From an uncultured Oscillospiraceae bacterium (GTDB lineage Bacteria; Bacillota; Clostridia; Oscillospirales; Acutalibacteraceae): a stretch of 64,000 nt of DNA. The notes beneath the pieces are model-generated. The model did not search any database and had not been told where the DNA came from. It worked only from the letters and a program-made list of their open reading frames with translations. The position numbers were made by a program, and so were the translations under genes. Positions 18,086-26,455 of the stretch are shown in pieces (position 1 is the first letter of the stretch; the number at the start of each line of letters is the position of its first letter). Location: contig UQAZ01000001.1 of the NCBI GenBank assembly GCA_900539165.1, positions 62,001-126,000 on the forward strand, written 5' to 3'.

Positions 18086-19123
18086 ATGAATAAAAAAGCA
18101 AAAACTTCTTTAATAGCATTTGTTGTTGCGGCGATTTTAATTGCGTCGTGCATAGGTTTTTATGCCTATACTAAAATCAGCGACGATATTAACGGCAAAA
18201 ATCAGTCCGACAGTAAGTACACCCTTGAGATTACAAAAAACGATTTTCAGTACGAGGTAAGCGAAAAACTTGCACAAAACGGAATGGTCATTTCAGCATC
18301 CGCTTGGAGTAATTGGATGGATAAGCATTATCCGAAGTTTGAGTACACAAACGGTGAATATTATATGACAGCCGATATGTCGTATGAGGAAATTGTAAAT
18401 AAGCTTAATAACCCCGATATTTCTCACAAAACAGTAAAAGTCTGCGTGCCTGAGGGAACTAACGCTATGCAGATTGCTGCGCTTATGCAGGATAACGGAA
18501 TTTGCTCTGCCGACGATTTTCTCTCGGCTTGCAAAAAAGCAGGGGATTATGATTATGCTTTCTTGGCAAGCGTTCCCGATTCGGATTTAATAGGCTATCA
18601 GCTTGAGGGATTTTTGTTTCCGGCTACCTATGATGTCGGATTAAACACTCCGGCAAAGCAGGTTGTTTCAATGATGCTTGATGCTTTCGGCGAGCATCTT
18701 ACCGCCGATATGACTCGTTTTTGTGAGGAAAACAATATGACGCTTTATCAGCTTTTGACCCTTGCATCGGTCGTTCAGGAGGAAGCTTTCGGAGTCAGCT
18801 CCGCTAAAAATATTGCTTCCGTTTTTATCAATCGTCTTAATAAAGGCGTTAAGCTTCAGTCTGATGTAACCTACTTCTATGCCCGTGATTTGCGTGACGA
18901 TTATGGCTTTTCTCAGCAGGTTTACGACGCATATTATACATATCGCTGTGATGCTCTTCCTGTCGGTCCTATATCAAACAGCGGAGACGATATAATTGAC
19001 GCAACCGTGAATGCACCGACAACCGATTATATGTACTTTTTCTCCGATTTGCAAAAGGAATTCCATTTTGCAAAAACAGCAGAGGAGTTCGTTCAACTTC
19101 AAAAACAGTTTCCGTGGCAATAA
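18086..19123 (+). CDS. mltG: MltG-like endolytic transglycosylase (YceG family)
   Basis: 345 residues. N-terminal TM (about 10-28), a LysM-like region around VCVPEGTNAMQIAALM, and the YceG catalytic domain with LEGFLFPATYDV and LLTLASVVQEEAFG; the second Glu of this block (E233) aligns with the catalytic Glu of the family. ASVFINRLNKGVKLQSDVTYFY follows as expected. It cuts nascent glycan strands next to the membrane and sets their length. SD ggag is 7 bases before the ATG. Terminated by the hairpin at 19143. Confidence 0.9.
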   Translation: MNKKAKTSLIAFVVAAILIASCIGFYAYTKISDDINGKNQSDSKYTLEITKNDFQYEVSEKLAQNGMVISASAWSNWMDKHYPKFEYTNGEYYMTADMSYEEIVNKLNNPDISHKTVKVCVPEGTNAMQIAALMQDNGICSADDFLSACKKAGDYDYAFLASVPDSDLIGYQLEGFLFPATYDVGLNTPAKQVVSMMLDAFGEHLTADMTRFCEENNMTLYQLLTLASVVQEEAFGVSSAKNIASVFINRLNKGVKLQSDVTYFYARDLRDDYGFSQQVYDAYYTYRCDALPVGPISNSGDDIIDATVNAPTTDYMYFFSDLQKEFHFAKTAEEFVQLQKQFPWQ

Positions 19124-19142
19124 AAGCTAAACTAATCAATTT

Positions 19143-19177
19143 TAGACCACTTGCACAAAAAGAGTGGTCTATTTTTG
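19143..19177 (+). terminator. Rho-independent terminator after mltG
   Basis: Arms tagaccact (19143-19151) and agtggtcta (19163-19171), 11-base loop, followed by a T tract (atttttg). Confidence 0.85.
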
Positions 19178-19201
19178 TGTGCTTTTGCCTATCGGTGATT
19201 G

Positions 19202-19230
19202 TTGAAAGTTTTTGTTCTTTGTGATAATAT
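19202..19230 (+). promoter_or_regulatory. Probable promoter of the LRR surface protein
   Basis: TTGAAA (19202-19207), 17-base spacer, TAATAT (19225-19230). The -10 box is only a partial match. Immediately after it taattatgta is repeated twice in tandem (about 19230-19250), just before the gene. Confidence 0.5.
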
Positions 19231-19263
19231 AATTATGTATAATTATGTAATTTGGGTGATAAA

Positions 19264-21975
19264 ATGAAAGCTTTTATAAAAAAATTAATGCCGATTATAT
19301 TCAGCCTTGTTGTCGTTGCTACTGCGACCGTATCTCCGCTTACTGCCGGTGCGGCGACTGTTACCATTCCCGGAGACGGATTAAAATATACCTTTGATGA
19401 GTCTACGGGTGTTTTTACCGTAACGGGTAACGGTGATATGTACGACTTTAGGGATACCGATTGGTTTAATAATAAGAAAACTCCCTGGTCGGGTATTAAG
19501 GAAAAAATTAAAACCGTTGTTATCGGTGAGGGTGTAACCGGTATAGGAGAATACGCTTTTTATAACTGCAAAAATCTTACTACCGTTAAGCTTTCGTCTA
19601 CCGTAAAATCTATCAGAGGCTCTGGTGTAACAGGTGGTTATGTTCCGTCAAATCAAGCTTCGTATGGTGCTTTTCGTGATTGCGTTTCTCTTAAAAATAT
19701 TGAGTTTCCCGAGGGACTTGAAACCATCGGCAAGGTTGCTTTTCGTGGCTGTACCTCGCTTGAAAGCGTTGTCTTGCCAAACAGCCTTGTATCTATCGGC
19801 GACGGTGCGTTTATAAATTGCTCAAGTCTTGCTTCGGTTACCATAGGTGATAATCTTACTCAGCTTTCTACCGAGTGCTTTTATAATTGTGATAAGCTTG
19901 CAAATATCAAATGGGGCAAAAGCCTTAAAAAGATTAATGACTGGTCGCTGTTTAACACAAGATTTGTGCATCTTGAAATACCTCAAGAGATTGAAAGCAT
20001 CGGTGTCAGAAGCCTTGCAAACTGCTATTTCCTCGAATCTGTTGTTGTAAATAATGCGCAATGTGAGTTTAAGGAAATCGTAAATTATAACGACCCGTTT
20101 AATAATTCGGGTACATCCACTAACACAAAGCTTAAAATCTGCGGACACACAGGCTCTACCGCCCAAACAGTAGCAGAAAAATACGGTTATCAGTTTGTTT
20201 CAATAGATAACTGTAAGCATGAAAATACAACTACTGTTATCGAAACTCCTGCCACCTGTGATACGGACGGCGTTGAGGCTTTGTATTGTAACGACTGTGA
20301 AACCGTGCTTAAAAGAACTGCCATTCCTGCAACGGGACATGACTATAAGGAAACTAAATCTGTTGACGAAACCTCAAAAAATGGTCATATTTTGTCTTAT
20401 CAAACTTGTGAAAAATGTGGAGGTGAAAGAATTGTACCTACACATCAAGAAACCGAAAACAGCACAGCGCTTTCTAAAAAGTATGTTTGGGTCGGAGATA
20501 ATTATACCTATACTTGCAATGCTACCTGTGTAAGAGCAGGTTGGGAAACATACACCTGCACTTATGACGGTTGTACGGCAACAGAACGCAATTATGTTCA
20601 AAAGGCAGGTCATACAGTTGCAAAATGGACTGTTGTAACTAAACCTACCTGCACAGAGGTCGGAAAGAGAACGGGACATTGCTCGGTTTGTAATAAGGAT
20701 GTTGAGGAGGAAATTCCTGCTCTCGGTCATACCTATGATGAAGCTCATCCCGATAAAACTATTGATAATTCCGCAACTGACGGACATATAACAAAACGAT
20801 ACACTTGCTCTGTATGTAAGCAGTCGTTTGAAAAGGTCGAGCATGTTGCGTGGGTTGAGGGAAGCTATACTCCTAATGTGATTACACAGCCTAAATGCGT
20901 AATCGACGGTCTTGAGCGTGATACCTGCGATATATGCGGCGAAACCAGAAATGTTACTCTTCCTGCAAACGGACAGCACGAGTGGGAGCAGACGGGTGTT
21001 GTTAATCCTACCTGCACCACAAAGGGACGAACAAATTATAAATGTAAAAATTGCGGCTTAACAAAGAGCGATAACGTAGTAGAAGCTCTCGGACACGATT
21101 ATCAAAAAGTGCCTGATAAATGCGTTGCCGCAACCTGTACTCAGGCAGGAAGTGATTTCTACATTTGCGCAAGAGAGGGTTGCTCCTCAACAGATAAGAG
21201 AACTGTCGAGGCTCTCGGTCACGAGGTTAAGCGTGGTACATATAATGAAATTACCGCACCTACCTGCGATAAAGAGGGTAAATATACGGCAACTTGTGAA
21301 CGCTGCGGAATTGATTATGAGGCGGTAAAGCCTGCCCTCGGACACGATTTTCAGGATGTAGATGTTCCTCTTGATAATATGCCGGGTCATGTTTTGTCAA
21401 CTCCTACTTGTACAAGGTGTAAAGAAACTCAGCCCGCCGTGCAAAAGCATAAGGTATGGCTTGACGATTATTATACACGAAAGAATGTAAGCGACGGCAC
21501 TTGTACTATGTCGGGTAAGGCACTTGATACATGCACACTTTGCGGTGAAAAAAGAACCGTAAATACAACTCCTGCACTCGGACACGAGTTTAGATTTGTT
21601 CGTATTAAGGAAAGAGAGACATCGGGTGCAAGCACCTTTGCCGGCGGTTTGCCAAATCTCCCGAATGCTCCGAATCTTCCAAACATTCCTAATTTGAAAG
21701 ACTTCAAAGCTCCCGAGTACAGCGTTACTTACTATTGCAAGCATTGCGGTACATTGGTGTATAAAAAGCCGTCTGAGCTTTATACAATGTGGATGCCCAG
21801 CTATTTCCACACCTCGTCAGAAGTAAGAACAGCTCAGTCCGATGCGTCATATCTTGATGTAAACGGAGACAGGTTTATTAACTCAAAGGATTATGCGTTG
21901 ATTTATAACCTCAATAAGGCTCAGCTCGCTTATGAGAAGGAACTCAAGGAAAACGCTAAAAACAATCCTGCTTAA
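19264..21975 (+). CDS. Secreted BspA-type leucine-rich-repeat protein with Cys repeats and half a dockerin
   Basis: 903 residues from ATG 19264 (the in-frame TTG at 19252 lies within the SD area). Signal peptide MKAFIKKL, hydrophobic core, cut near TAGAA (about residue 30). Residues about 75-270 are LRR_5/BspA repeats (for example AFRGCTSLESVVLPNSL, SIGDGAFINCSSLASV). Residues about 310-860 hold about nine Cys-rich units of the type CxxC...LPATGHDY/ALGHEF. Near the C-terminus DVNGDRFINSKDYALIYNL (from D865) is a single Ca-binding dockerin half; the second half is missing. An unstructured Pro-Asn stretch sits near 790-810. Likely surface-exposed and possibly adhesive. No sortase motif. Free-standing between terminators. 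Confidence 0.8.
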   Translation: MKAFIKKLMPIIFSLVVVATATVSPLTAGAATVTIPGDGLKYTFDESTGVFTVTGNGDMYDFRDTDWFNNKKTPWSGIKEKIKTVVIGEGVTGIGEYAFYNCKNLTTVKLSSTVKSIRGSGVTGGYVPSNQASYGAFRDCVSLKNIEFPEGLETIGKVAFRGCTSLESVVLPNSLVSIGDGAFINCSSLASVTIGDNLTQLSTECFYNCDKLANIKWGKSLKKINDWSLFNTRFVHLEIPQEIESIGVRSLANCYFLESVVVNNAQCEFKEIVNYNDPFNNSGTSTNTKLKICGHTGSTAQTVAEKYGYQFVSIDNCKHENTTTVIETPATCDTDGVEALYCNDCETVLKRTAIPATGHDYKETKSVDETSKNGHILSYQTCEKCGGERIVPTHQETENSTALSKKYVWVGDNYTYTCNATCVRAGWETYTCTYDGCTATERNYVQKAGHTVAKWTVVTKPTCTEVGKRTGHCSVCNKDVEEEIPALGHTYDEAHPDKTIDNSATDGHITKRYTCSVCKQSFEKVEHVAWVEGSYTPNVITQPKCVIDGLERDTCDICGETRNVTLPANGQHEWEQTGVVNPTCTTKGRTNYKCKNCGLTKSDNVVEALGHDYQKVPDKCVAATCTQAGSDFYICAREGCSSTDKRTVEALGHEVKRGTYNEITAPTCDKEGKYTATCERCGIDYEAVKPALGHDFQDVDVPLDNMPGHVLSTPTCTRCKETQPAVQKHKVWLDDYYTRKNVSDGTCTMSGKALDTCTLCGEKRTVNTTPALGHEFRFVRIKERETSGASTFAGGLPNLPNAPNLPNIPNLKDFKAPEYSVTYYCKHCGTLVYKKPSELYTMWMPSYFHTSSEVRTAQSDASYLDVNGDRFINSKDYALIYNLNKAQLAYEKELKENAKNNPA

Positions 21976-21998
21976 CACTAAAATTTAATCTGTAAATC

Positions 21999-22033
21999 AG
22001 ACAGTCTGTAAGCTTTGCAGGCTGTCTTTTTTT
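21999..22033 (+). terminator. Rho-independent terminator after LRR gene
   Basis: Arms agacagtctg (21999-22008) and caggctgtct (22018-22027), one G-T wobble, followed by seven T. Confidence 0.85.
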
Positions 22034-22139
22034 ACTATATTGGCTCTTGTAACTAATTTGTAACCTCTTTTTTATTTACTTTACTTATAATTTATATTAT
22101 TATATATAAAAATTATAGTATAAAAAGACGGAGGATTCT
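22034..22139 (+). promoter_or_regulatory. AT-rich promoter region of the pyrH operon
   Basis: A 100-base AT-rich stretch. TATAAT stands at 22086-22091 and TATAGT at 22114-22119, but neither has a convincing -35 box at 16-18 bases. SD ggagg (22130-22134) precedes the pyrH ATG. This is where transcription of the long pyrH-polC operon should start. Confidence 0.4.
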
Positions 22140-22143
22140 TAAT

Positions 22144-22851
22144 ATGGCTGTTGCATATAAAAGAATTTTATTAAAACTCAGCGGCGAGGTTTTGGCAGGC
22201 GCTGCCGGTAAGGGTATTGATAACGATACAGTATTGAGTATTTGTAAGGCTGTCAAAAAAGTTGCCGATGAGGGCGTTGAGGTTGCTATCGTTGTCGGCG
22301 GAGGTAACTTCTGGAGAGGCAGAACGAGTGAGCATATGGACAGAACAAGAGCCGACCATATCGGTATGCTTGCTACTGCTATGAATTCGCTTGCACTTTG
22401 CGACGCTTTAGAACAGCTCGGTGCCGATGTCAGAGTACAGACCGCTATCGAGATGCGTCAGATTGCCGAGCCTTATATTCGTAACAGGGCTATTCGTCAT
22501 TTTGAAAAGGGCAGAATCGTTATTTTCGGTTGTGGTACAGGTTCACCGTTCTTCTCAACCGATACTGCCGCTGCTCTTAGAAGCGTCGAAATTAATGCAG
22601 ACGCTTTGCTCAAGGCTACAAATGTTGACGGCGTTTTCGATAAAGACCCTAACAAGTTTGCCGACGCAGTAAAATACGACGATGTTACTTTCCAGGAGGT
22701 TATCACTAAAGACCTCAAGGTTATGGACTCAACCGCATTTTCACTTTGTAAGGATAACGATATGCCTATTATCGTATTCAATCTTAACGATCCCGATAAT
22801 ATTCTCCGTGTAGTAAACGGTGAAAAAATCGGAACAACAGTAAATAACTAA
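22144..22851 (+). CDS. pyrH: UMP kinase
   Basis: 235 residues, the normal length of bacterial UMP kinases. It phosphorylates UMP to UDP for pyrimidine and cell-wall precursor supply. Seen: LLKLSGEVLAG near the start, IVVGGGNFWRG (nucleotide loop), RTRADHIGMLATAMNSLAL, and ATNVDGVFDKDP. It is first in the operon; the usual upstream partners rpsB and tsf are absent, and an LRR surface protein and a terminator stand there instead. Confidence 0.97.
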   Translation: MAVAYKRILLKLSGEVLAGAAGKGIDNDTVLSICKAVKKVADEGVEVAIVVGGGNFWRGRTSEHMDRTRADHIGMLATAMNSLALCDALEQLGADVRVQTAIEMRQIAEPYIRNRAIRHFEKGRIVIFGCGTGSPFFSTDTAAALRSVEINADALLKATNVDGVFDKDPNKFADAVKYDDVTFQEVITKDLKVMDSTAFSLCKDNDMPIIVFNLNDPDNILRVVNGEKIGTTVNN

Positions 22852-22876
22852 TTTTCATTTCAGAGAGGTAAAAGCT

Positions 22877-23431
22877 ATGGAAACTATTTTCGCTAACACA
22901 ACCGAGAGAATGGAGAAATGTCTTGATTCGCTCGAAAGAGATTTTTCTACAATTCGTGCAGGCAGAGCAAACCCTAATGTGCTTAATAATGTTATGGTTG
23001 ACTATTACGGAACACCTACACCAATCAATCAAATGGCTGCTGTTTCTGTTCCTGAGCCGAGACTTCTTGTAATTCAGCCGTGGGATGCTTCAACATTAAA
23101 GGACATCGAAAAGGCAATCAATGTTGCAGAAATCGGAATTAACCCACAAAACGACGGCAAGGTAATCCGTCTTACATTCCCTCAGCTTACGGAGGAGCAT
23201 CGTAAAGCACTCGTAAAGGATGTTTCAAAGAGAGGCGAAGAGGCTAAGGTAGCTGTTCGTAATGTTCGTCGTGATTCTATGGACGATGTTAAGAAACTCA
23301 AGAAGGATAACGAAATCACAGAGGACGAGCAGAAAGACGGCGAAAAGAAATTACAGGAGATTACCGACAAATATATTAAGCATGTAGACGATATGACTAA
23401 GAAGAAAGAGGACGAAATTCTTTCTATCTGA
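22877..23431 (+). CDS. frr: Ribosome recycling factor
   Basis: 184 residues. With EF-G it splits post-termination ribosomes. Family signatures: FSTIRAGRANPNVLNNVMVDYYG, the INQMAAVSVPEPRLLVIQPWD block, and LTEEHRKALVKDVSKRGEEAKVAVRN. SD agaggta before the ATG. It lies 25 bases after pyrH, as in most bacteria. Confidence 0.97.
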   Translation: METIFANTTERMEKCLDSLERDFSTIRAGRANPNVLNNVMVDYYGTPTPINQMAAVSVPEPRLLVIQPWDASTLKDIEKAINVAEIGINPQNDGKVIRLTFPQLTEEHRKALVKDVSKRGEEAKVAVRNVRRDSMDDVKKLKKDNEITEDEQKDGEKKLQEITDKYIKHVDDMTKKKEDEILSI

Positions 23432-23667
23432 TAATCGCTTAAATATATGGGCGTTGCTTGTGCATCGCCCTATAACTGTTTTTATACTGCTTTCAAAGGA
23501 GAAGTTAGTGTGAAAAATCATACTAACAAATTATATCGCCTTCAAAATTAGCCTGAGGTATAATTTTGAAATGGCTGAAATCACTGTTTACGCCTGTTCA
23601 GGCAACACAGGCAATCAGGTGATTTTCGATTAACTATTTGTTGCCTGAAAGGCTATGGTGATTATTT
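23432..23667 (+). promoter_or_regulatory. Structured 236-base leader between frr and uppS
   Basis: No long ORF. It holds (a) a hairpin gggcg...cgccc (23449-23470); (b) a perfect inverted repeat, ttcaaaatta (23541-23550) and taattttgaa (23561-23570), with a 10-base loop; (c) arms aaatcac (23578-23584) and gtgattt (23619-23625) enclosing further repeats; (d) three copies of GCCTG (23551, 23592, 23643) and two of CAGGC (23599, 23608) that can pair in several mutually exclusive ways. The last GCCTG lies just ahead of the uppS ribosome site (GGTGA, 23657-23661). This looks like a cis-acting RNA switch or attenuator, but it matches no class I can name; a small mobile repeat is the alternative. Confidence 0.45.
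23510..23551 (+). CDS. Possible 13-codon leader peptide upstream of uppS
   Basis: GTG start 8 bases after a strong SD (aaaggag, 23495-23501), encoding MKNHTNKLYRLQN and then TAG. The stop codon overlaps the end of the left arm of the perfect inverted repeat at 23541-23570, so a translating ribosome would open that hairpin. The SD and this placement are the only support; it may be fortuitous. Confidence 0.3.
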   Translation: MKNHTNKLYRLQN

Positions 23668-24396
23668 ATGGCTCTTTTTTCAAAAAAGAAGGAAAATAAT
23701 TTTTCCGACAGACCGACATTTGAAGTGCTGCCCGAGCATATCGGTATCATTATGGACGGTAATGGCAGGTGGGCTAAAAAGCGTGGACTTCCACGCAGCG
23801 CAGGACATAAGGCAGGTGCCGAAGTCTTCCGTGAAATATCTAAGGAATGCGGCAGGCTTGGCATAAAGCACGCAACCTTTTATGCTTTCTCGACCGAAAA
23901 TTGGCGCAGACCAAAGGAAGAGGTAGACGCTATTATGCGTCTATTTAAGGAGTATTTGCTTGAGGCTAAGGCGGATATTGCCGCAGCCGAGAATAACAAA
24001 CTTCGCTTTATCGGCGAGAGAGAGGGCATATCCGATGAACTTCTCCGCCTTATGGACGAGGCTGAACAGGACACAAAGGATAATACCGGATGTGAGATTA
24101 TGCTTGCGGTTAATTACGGCGGCAGACAGGAAATCGTAACTGCTGTGAATAAGCTGATTAAAAGCGGTAAAACCGAAATTACGGAGCAGGACATCAGCGA
24201 CAGTATTTATACAGTTCCTGATTGCGATTTGATTATAAGACCGTCGGGAGAGGAAAGACTTTCAAATTTCCTTTTATGGCAGGCGGCTTACAGTGAATTT
24301 TGGTATAGCGATGTTTTGTGGCCGGACTTTACAAAAAATGATTTGTATTCGGCACTCAGAGAATTTGAAAACAGAAATCGTCGATTTGGCGGTTAA
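23668..24396 (+). CDS. uppS: Undecaprenyl (di-trans,poly-cis) diphosphate synthase
   Basis: 242 residues. It condenses isopentenyl diphosphate units onto farnesyl diphosphate to make the lipid carrier for wall polymers. Seen: IIMDGNGRWAKKRG with catalytic D30, RSAGHKAG, YAFSTENWRRP, LAVNYGGRQEI, and the C-terminal DLIIRPSGEERLSNFLLWQ and SEFWYSDVLWPDF blocks. Downstream genes dxr and ispG make its substrates. The ATG has a modest SD (GGTGA). Confidence 0.95.
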   Translation: MALFSKKKENNFSDRPTFEVLPEHIGIIMDGNGRWAKKRGLPRSAGHKAGAEVFREISKECGRLGIKHATFYAFSTENWRRPKEEVDAIMRLFKEYLLEAKADIAAAENNKLRFIGEREGISDELLRLMDEAEQDTKDNTGCEIMLAVNYGGRQEIVTAVNKLIKSGKTEITEQDISDSIYTVPDCDLIIRPSGEERLSNFLLWQAAYSEFWYSDVLWPDFTKNDLYSALREFENRNRRFGG

Positions 24397-24416
24397 TTGA
24401 TGAAGGGAGCTTTATT

Positions 24417-25280
24417 ATGAAGCAGAGAGTTATTACGGCTGCGGTTTTGCTTGCATTGCTTGCAGTTGTTGTGTGGCAGATTTATACACCGCTGTTTATC
24501 ATAGTTATTGCGTTTTTGTCGGCAGTTGCCTCAAACGAAATTATGAAATGTGCTAAGGTGTCAAATAAATTTATATTGGTTTTTGGTACTGCACTCGGAG
24601 CATATATTCCGTTTACATCAAGTGAAAATATTATGTCTCCGTGGATTAACAGCGCAAAATGGGGCAACATTATTTCCTTTGTTCCTCCCGCTGCGCTGAT
24701 TGCTGTTGTAGTTATAGCGTTTTGCTTGGCTATGATTTTCGATTATAAAAATACTAAGTTTGAGGATGTTGCTGTTTCTGTTGTTGCCTCGGTTTTAGTT
24801 CCTTACGGCTTTGCAATGTTCGGCGCACTTCGTGACTTTTACGGCTATCGTTCGCCTGTCGGAGTATACTTAATATTCTATGGCTTGATTTGCGCTCTCG
24901 GTACGGATACGGGCGCTCAACTTGGCGGTATGGCTTTCGGAAAGCATAAGCTTTGCCCGAATATTTCCCCTAAAAAAACCGTTGAGGGTGCCTTGTGCGG
25001 TGTGGTATTCGGCTTCTTCCTTAATATGATAGCTTTGCTTCTTTATAATAGATTTGCTTACAGCACTCTTGACAGGAAATTCGTATTGACTTTGCTTTTC
25101 TGCGCACCGTTTGTCGGCGCATTGAGTATGATGGGCGACCTTACGGCATCGGTACTGAAGAGAAATTTTGATGTTAAGGATTTCGGAAAAATCTTCCCGG
25201 GTCACGGCGGTGTTATGGATAGATTTGATTCGTCGCTCTTTACAATTCCGCTTACCTTTGTAATTGTCAGCATTTTGTAA
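24417..25280 (+). CDS. cdsA: Phosphatidate cytidylyltransferase
   Basis: 287 residues with about eight TM segments. It makes CDP-diacylglycerol from CTP and phosphatidic acid for phospholipid synthesis. The C-terminal signature is present: SPKKTVEGALCG and, later, DFGKIFPGHGGVMDRFDSSLF with the catalytic Asp residues. It lies 20 bases after uppS with SD gaaggga. Confidence 0.95.
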   Translation: MKQRVITAAVLLALLAVVVWQIYTPLFIIVIAFLSAVASNEIMKCAKVSNKFILVFGTALGAYIPFTSSENIMSPWINSAKWGNIISFVPPAALIAVVVIAFCLAMIFDYKNTKFEDVAVSVVASVLVPYGFAMFGALRDFYGYRSPVGVYLIFYGLICALGTDTGAQLGGMAFGKHKLCPNISPKKTVEGALCGVVFGFFLNMIALLLYNRFAYSTLDRKFVLTLLFCAPFVGALSMMGDLTASVLKRNFDVKDFGKIFPGHGGVMDRFDSSLFTIPLTFVIVSIL

Positions 25281-25306
25281 TTTGCATTTTTTAATGAGGT
25301 AGTTTT

Positions 25307-26455
25307 ATGACTAAGAATATTTCGTTGCTTGGCTCAACAGGCTCAATCGGTACTCAGTCTTTGGATGTCGCAAGACTTCAGGGCTATAATATTAAGTGCC
25401 TTACAGCTAATTCAAGAGTTGATGTTATTGAAAATCAGGTTAGAGAATTTCATCCCGATTTGGTTTGTATGATGGATGAAACTGCTGCACTTGAACTTAA
25501 AACAAGAATTTCCGACACATCGACTAAGATTACTTTCGGTATGCAGGGACTTATCGAATGTGCAACTTATGACGGAGCAGACACCGTGCTTAACAGCGTT
25601 GTCGGTATGGTCGGACTTCAACCTACACTTGAAGCAATTAAGGCAAAGAAAACCATTGCCCTTGCAAATAAAGAAACTCTCGTTGCGGGCGGTCACCTTG
25701 TTACAAATGCCGCAAAAGAAAACGGTGTTTCCATTTTACCTGTTGACAGCGAGCATTCCGCTATCTTTCAGGCTATGCAAGGCTCACCGTCAAAGGACGC
25801 TGTTAAAAAAATAATCCTTACAGCGTCGGGCGGACCTTTCTTTGGTAAAAGCTTGGCAGAACTTGAAAATGTTACTCCTACCGATGCGCTGAAGCATCCT
25901 AATTGGGATATGGGTGCAAAAATAACCATTGACTCTGCTACAATGATGAATAAGGGTCTTGAATTTATCGAGGCAAAATGGCTGTTTGATATGCCAAATG
26001 ATGATATTGAAATTGTTGTTCACAGAGAATCAGTTGTTCATTCGGCGATTGTTTATCAGGATAATTCAATGATTGCTCAGCTTGGTGTGCCTGATATGAG
26101 AATTCCTATTCAGTATGCGCTTACTTATCCGGAAAGGCTTGAAAGCCCCGTTAAGGCTCTTTCTCTTGCCGATTATGGTAAGTTGACTTTCTTTGAGCCT
26201 GATTACGATACCTTTAAGTGTATTAATGTTTGTAAGGATGCAATCGAACTTGGCGGACTTCATCCGGCTGCCGCAAACGGTGCTAATGAAGAAAGTGTAA
26301 AATTGTTCTTAAATGGCAAAATTAAATTTACAGATATAGCATATCTTAATAATGAGGCTATGAAAAGAGCCGTTGATATTAAGGATTTCACATTGCAGGA
26401 TGTTCTCGATGCGGACCGTTCTGCCCGTGAATATGTTTTGGAGTGCGTTAAATAA
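25307..26455 (+). CDS. dxr: 1-deoxy-D-xylulose 5-phosphate reductoisomerase
   Basis: 382 residues. First committed step of the MEP isoprenoid pathway. The NADPH motif LGSTGSIGTQSLDV is at the N-terminus; LANKETLVAGG, PVDSEHSAIFQ, the flexible-loop TASGGPFFG region, HPNWDMGAKITIDSATMMNKGLE and AANGANEE are all in the expected order. SD aatgaggtag before the ATG. The last base of its stop codon is the first base of the rseP start. Confidence 0.97.
   Translation: MTKNISLLGSTGSIGTQSLDVARLQGYNIKCLTANSRVDVIENQVREFHPDLVCMMDETAALELKTRISDTSTKITFGMQGLIECATYDGADTVLNSVVGMVGLQPTLEAIKAKKTIALANKETLVAGGHLVTNAAKENGVSILPVDSEHSAIFQAMQGSPSKDAVKKIILTASGGPFFGKSLAELENVTPTDALKHPNWDMGAKITIDSATMMNKGLEFIEAKWLFDMPNDDIEIVVHRESVVHSAIVYQDNSMIAQLGVPDMRIPIQYALTYPERLESPVKALSLADYGKLTFFEPDYDTFKCINVCKDAIELGGLHPAAANGANEESVKLFLNGKIKFTDIAYLNNEAMKRAVDIKDFTLQDVLDADRSAREYVLECVK

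Noticed and set aside
21850..21975. Complete dockerin domain in the LRR protein
   Set aside because: Only one Ca-loop repeat is present; the remaining 27 residues have no second DxNxD motif.
23432..23667. tRNA or other known structured RNA gene in the frr-uppS gap
   Set aside because: No cloverleaf, no TTC-arm consensus and no CCA-end pattern; the hairpins are AT-rich and better explained as a leader.
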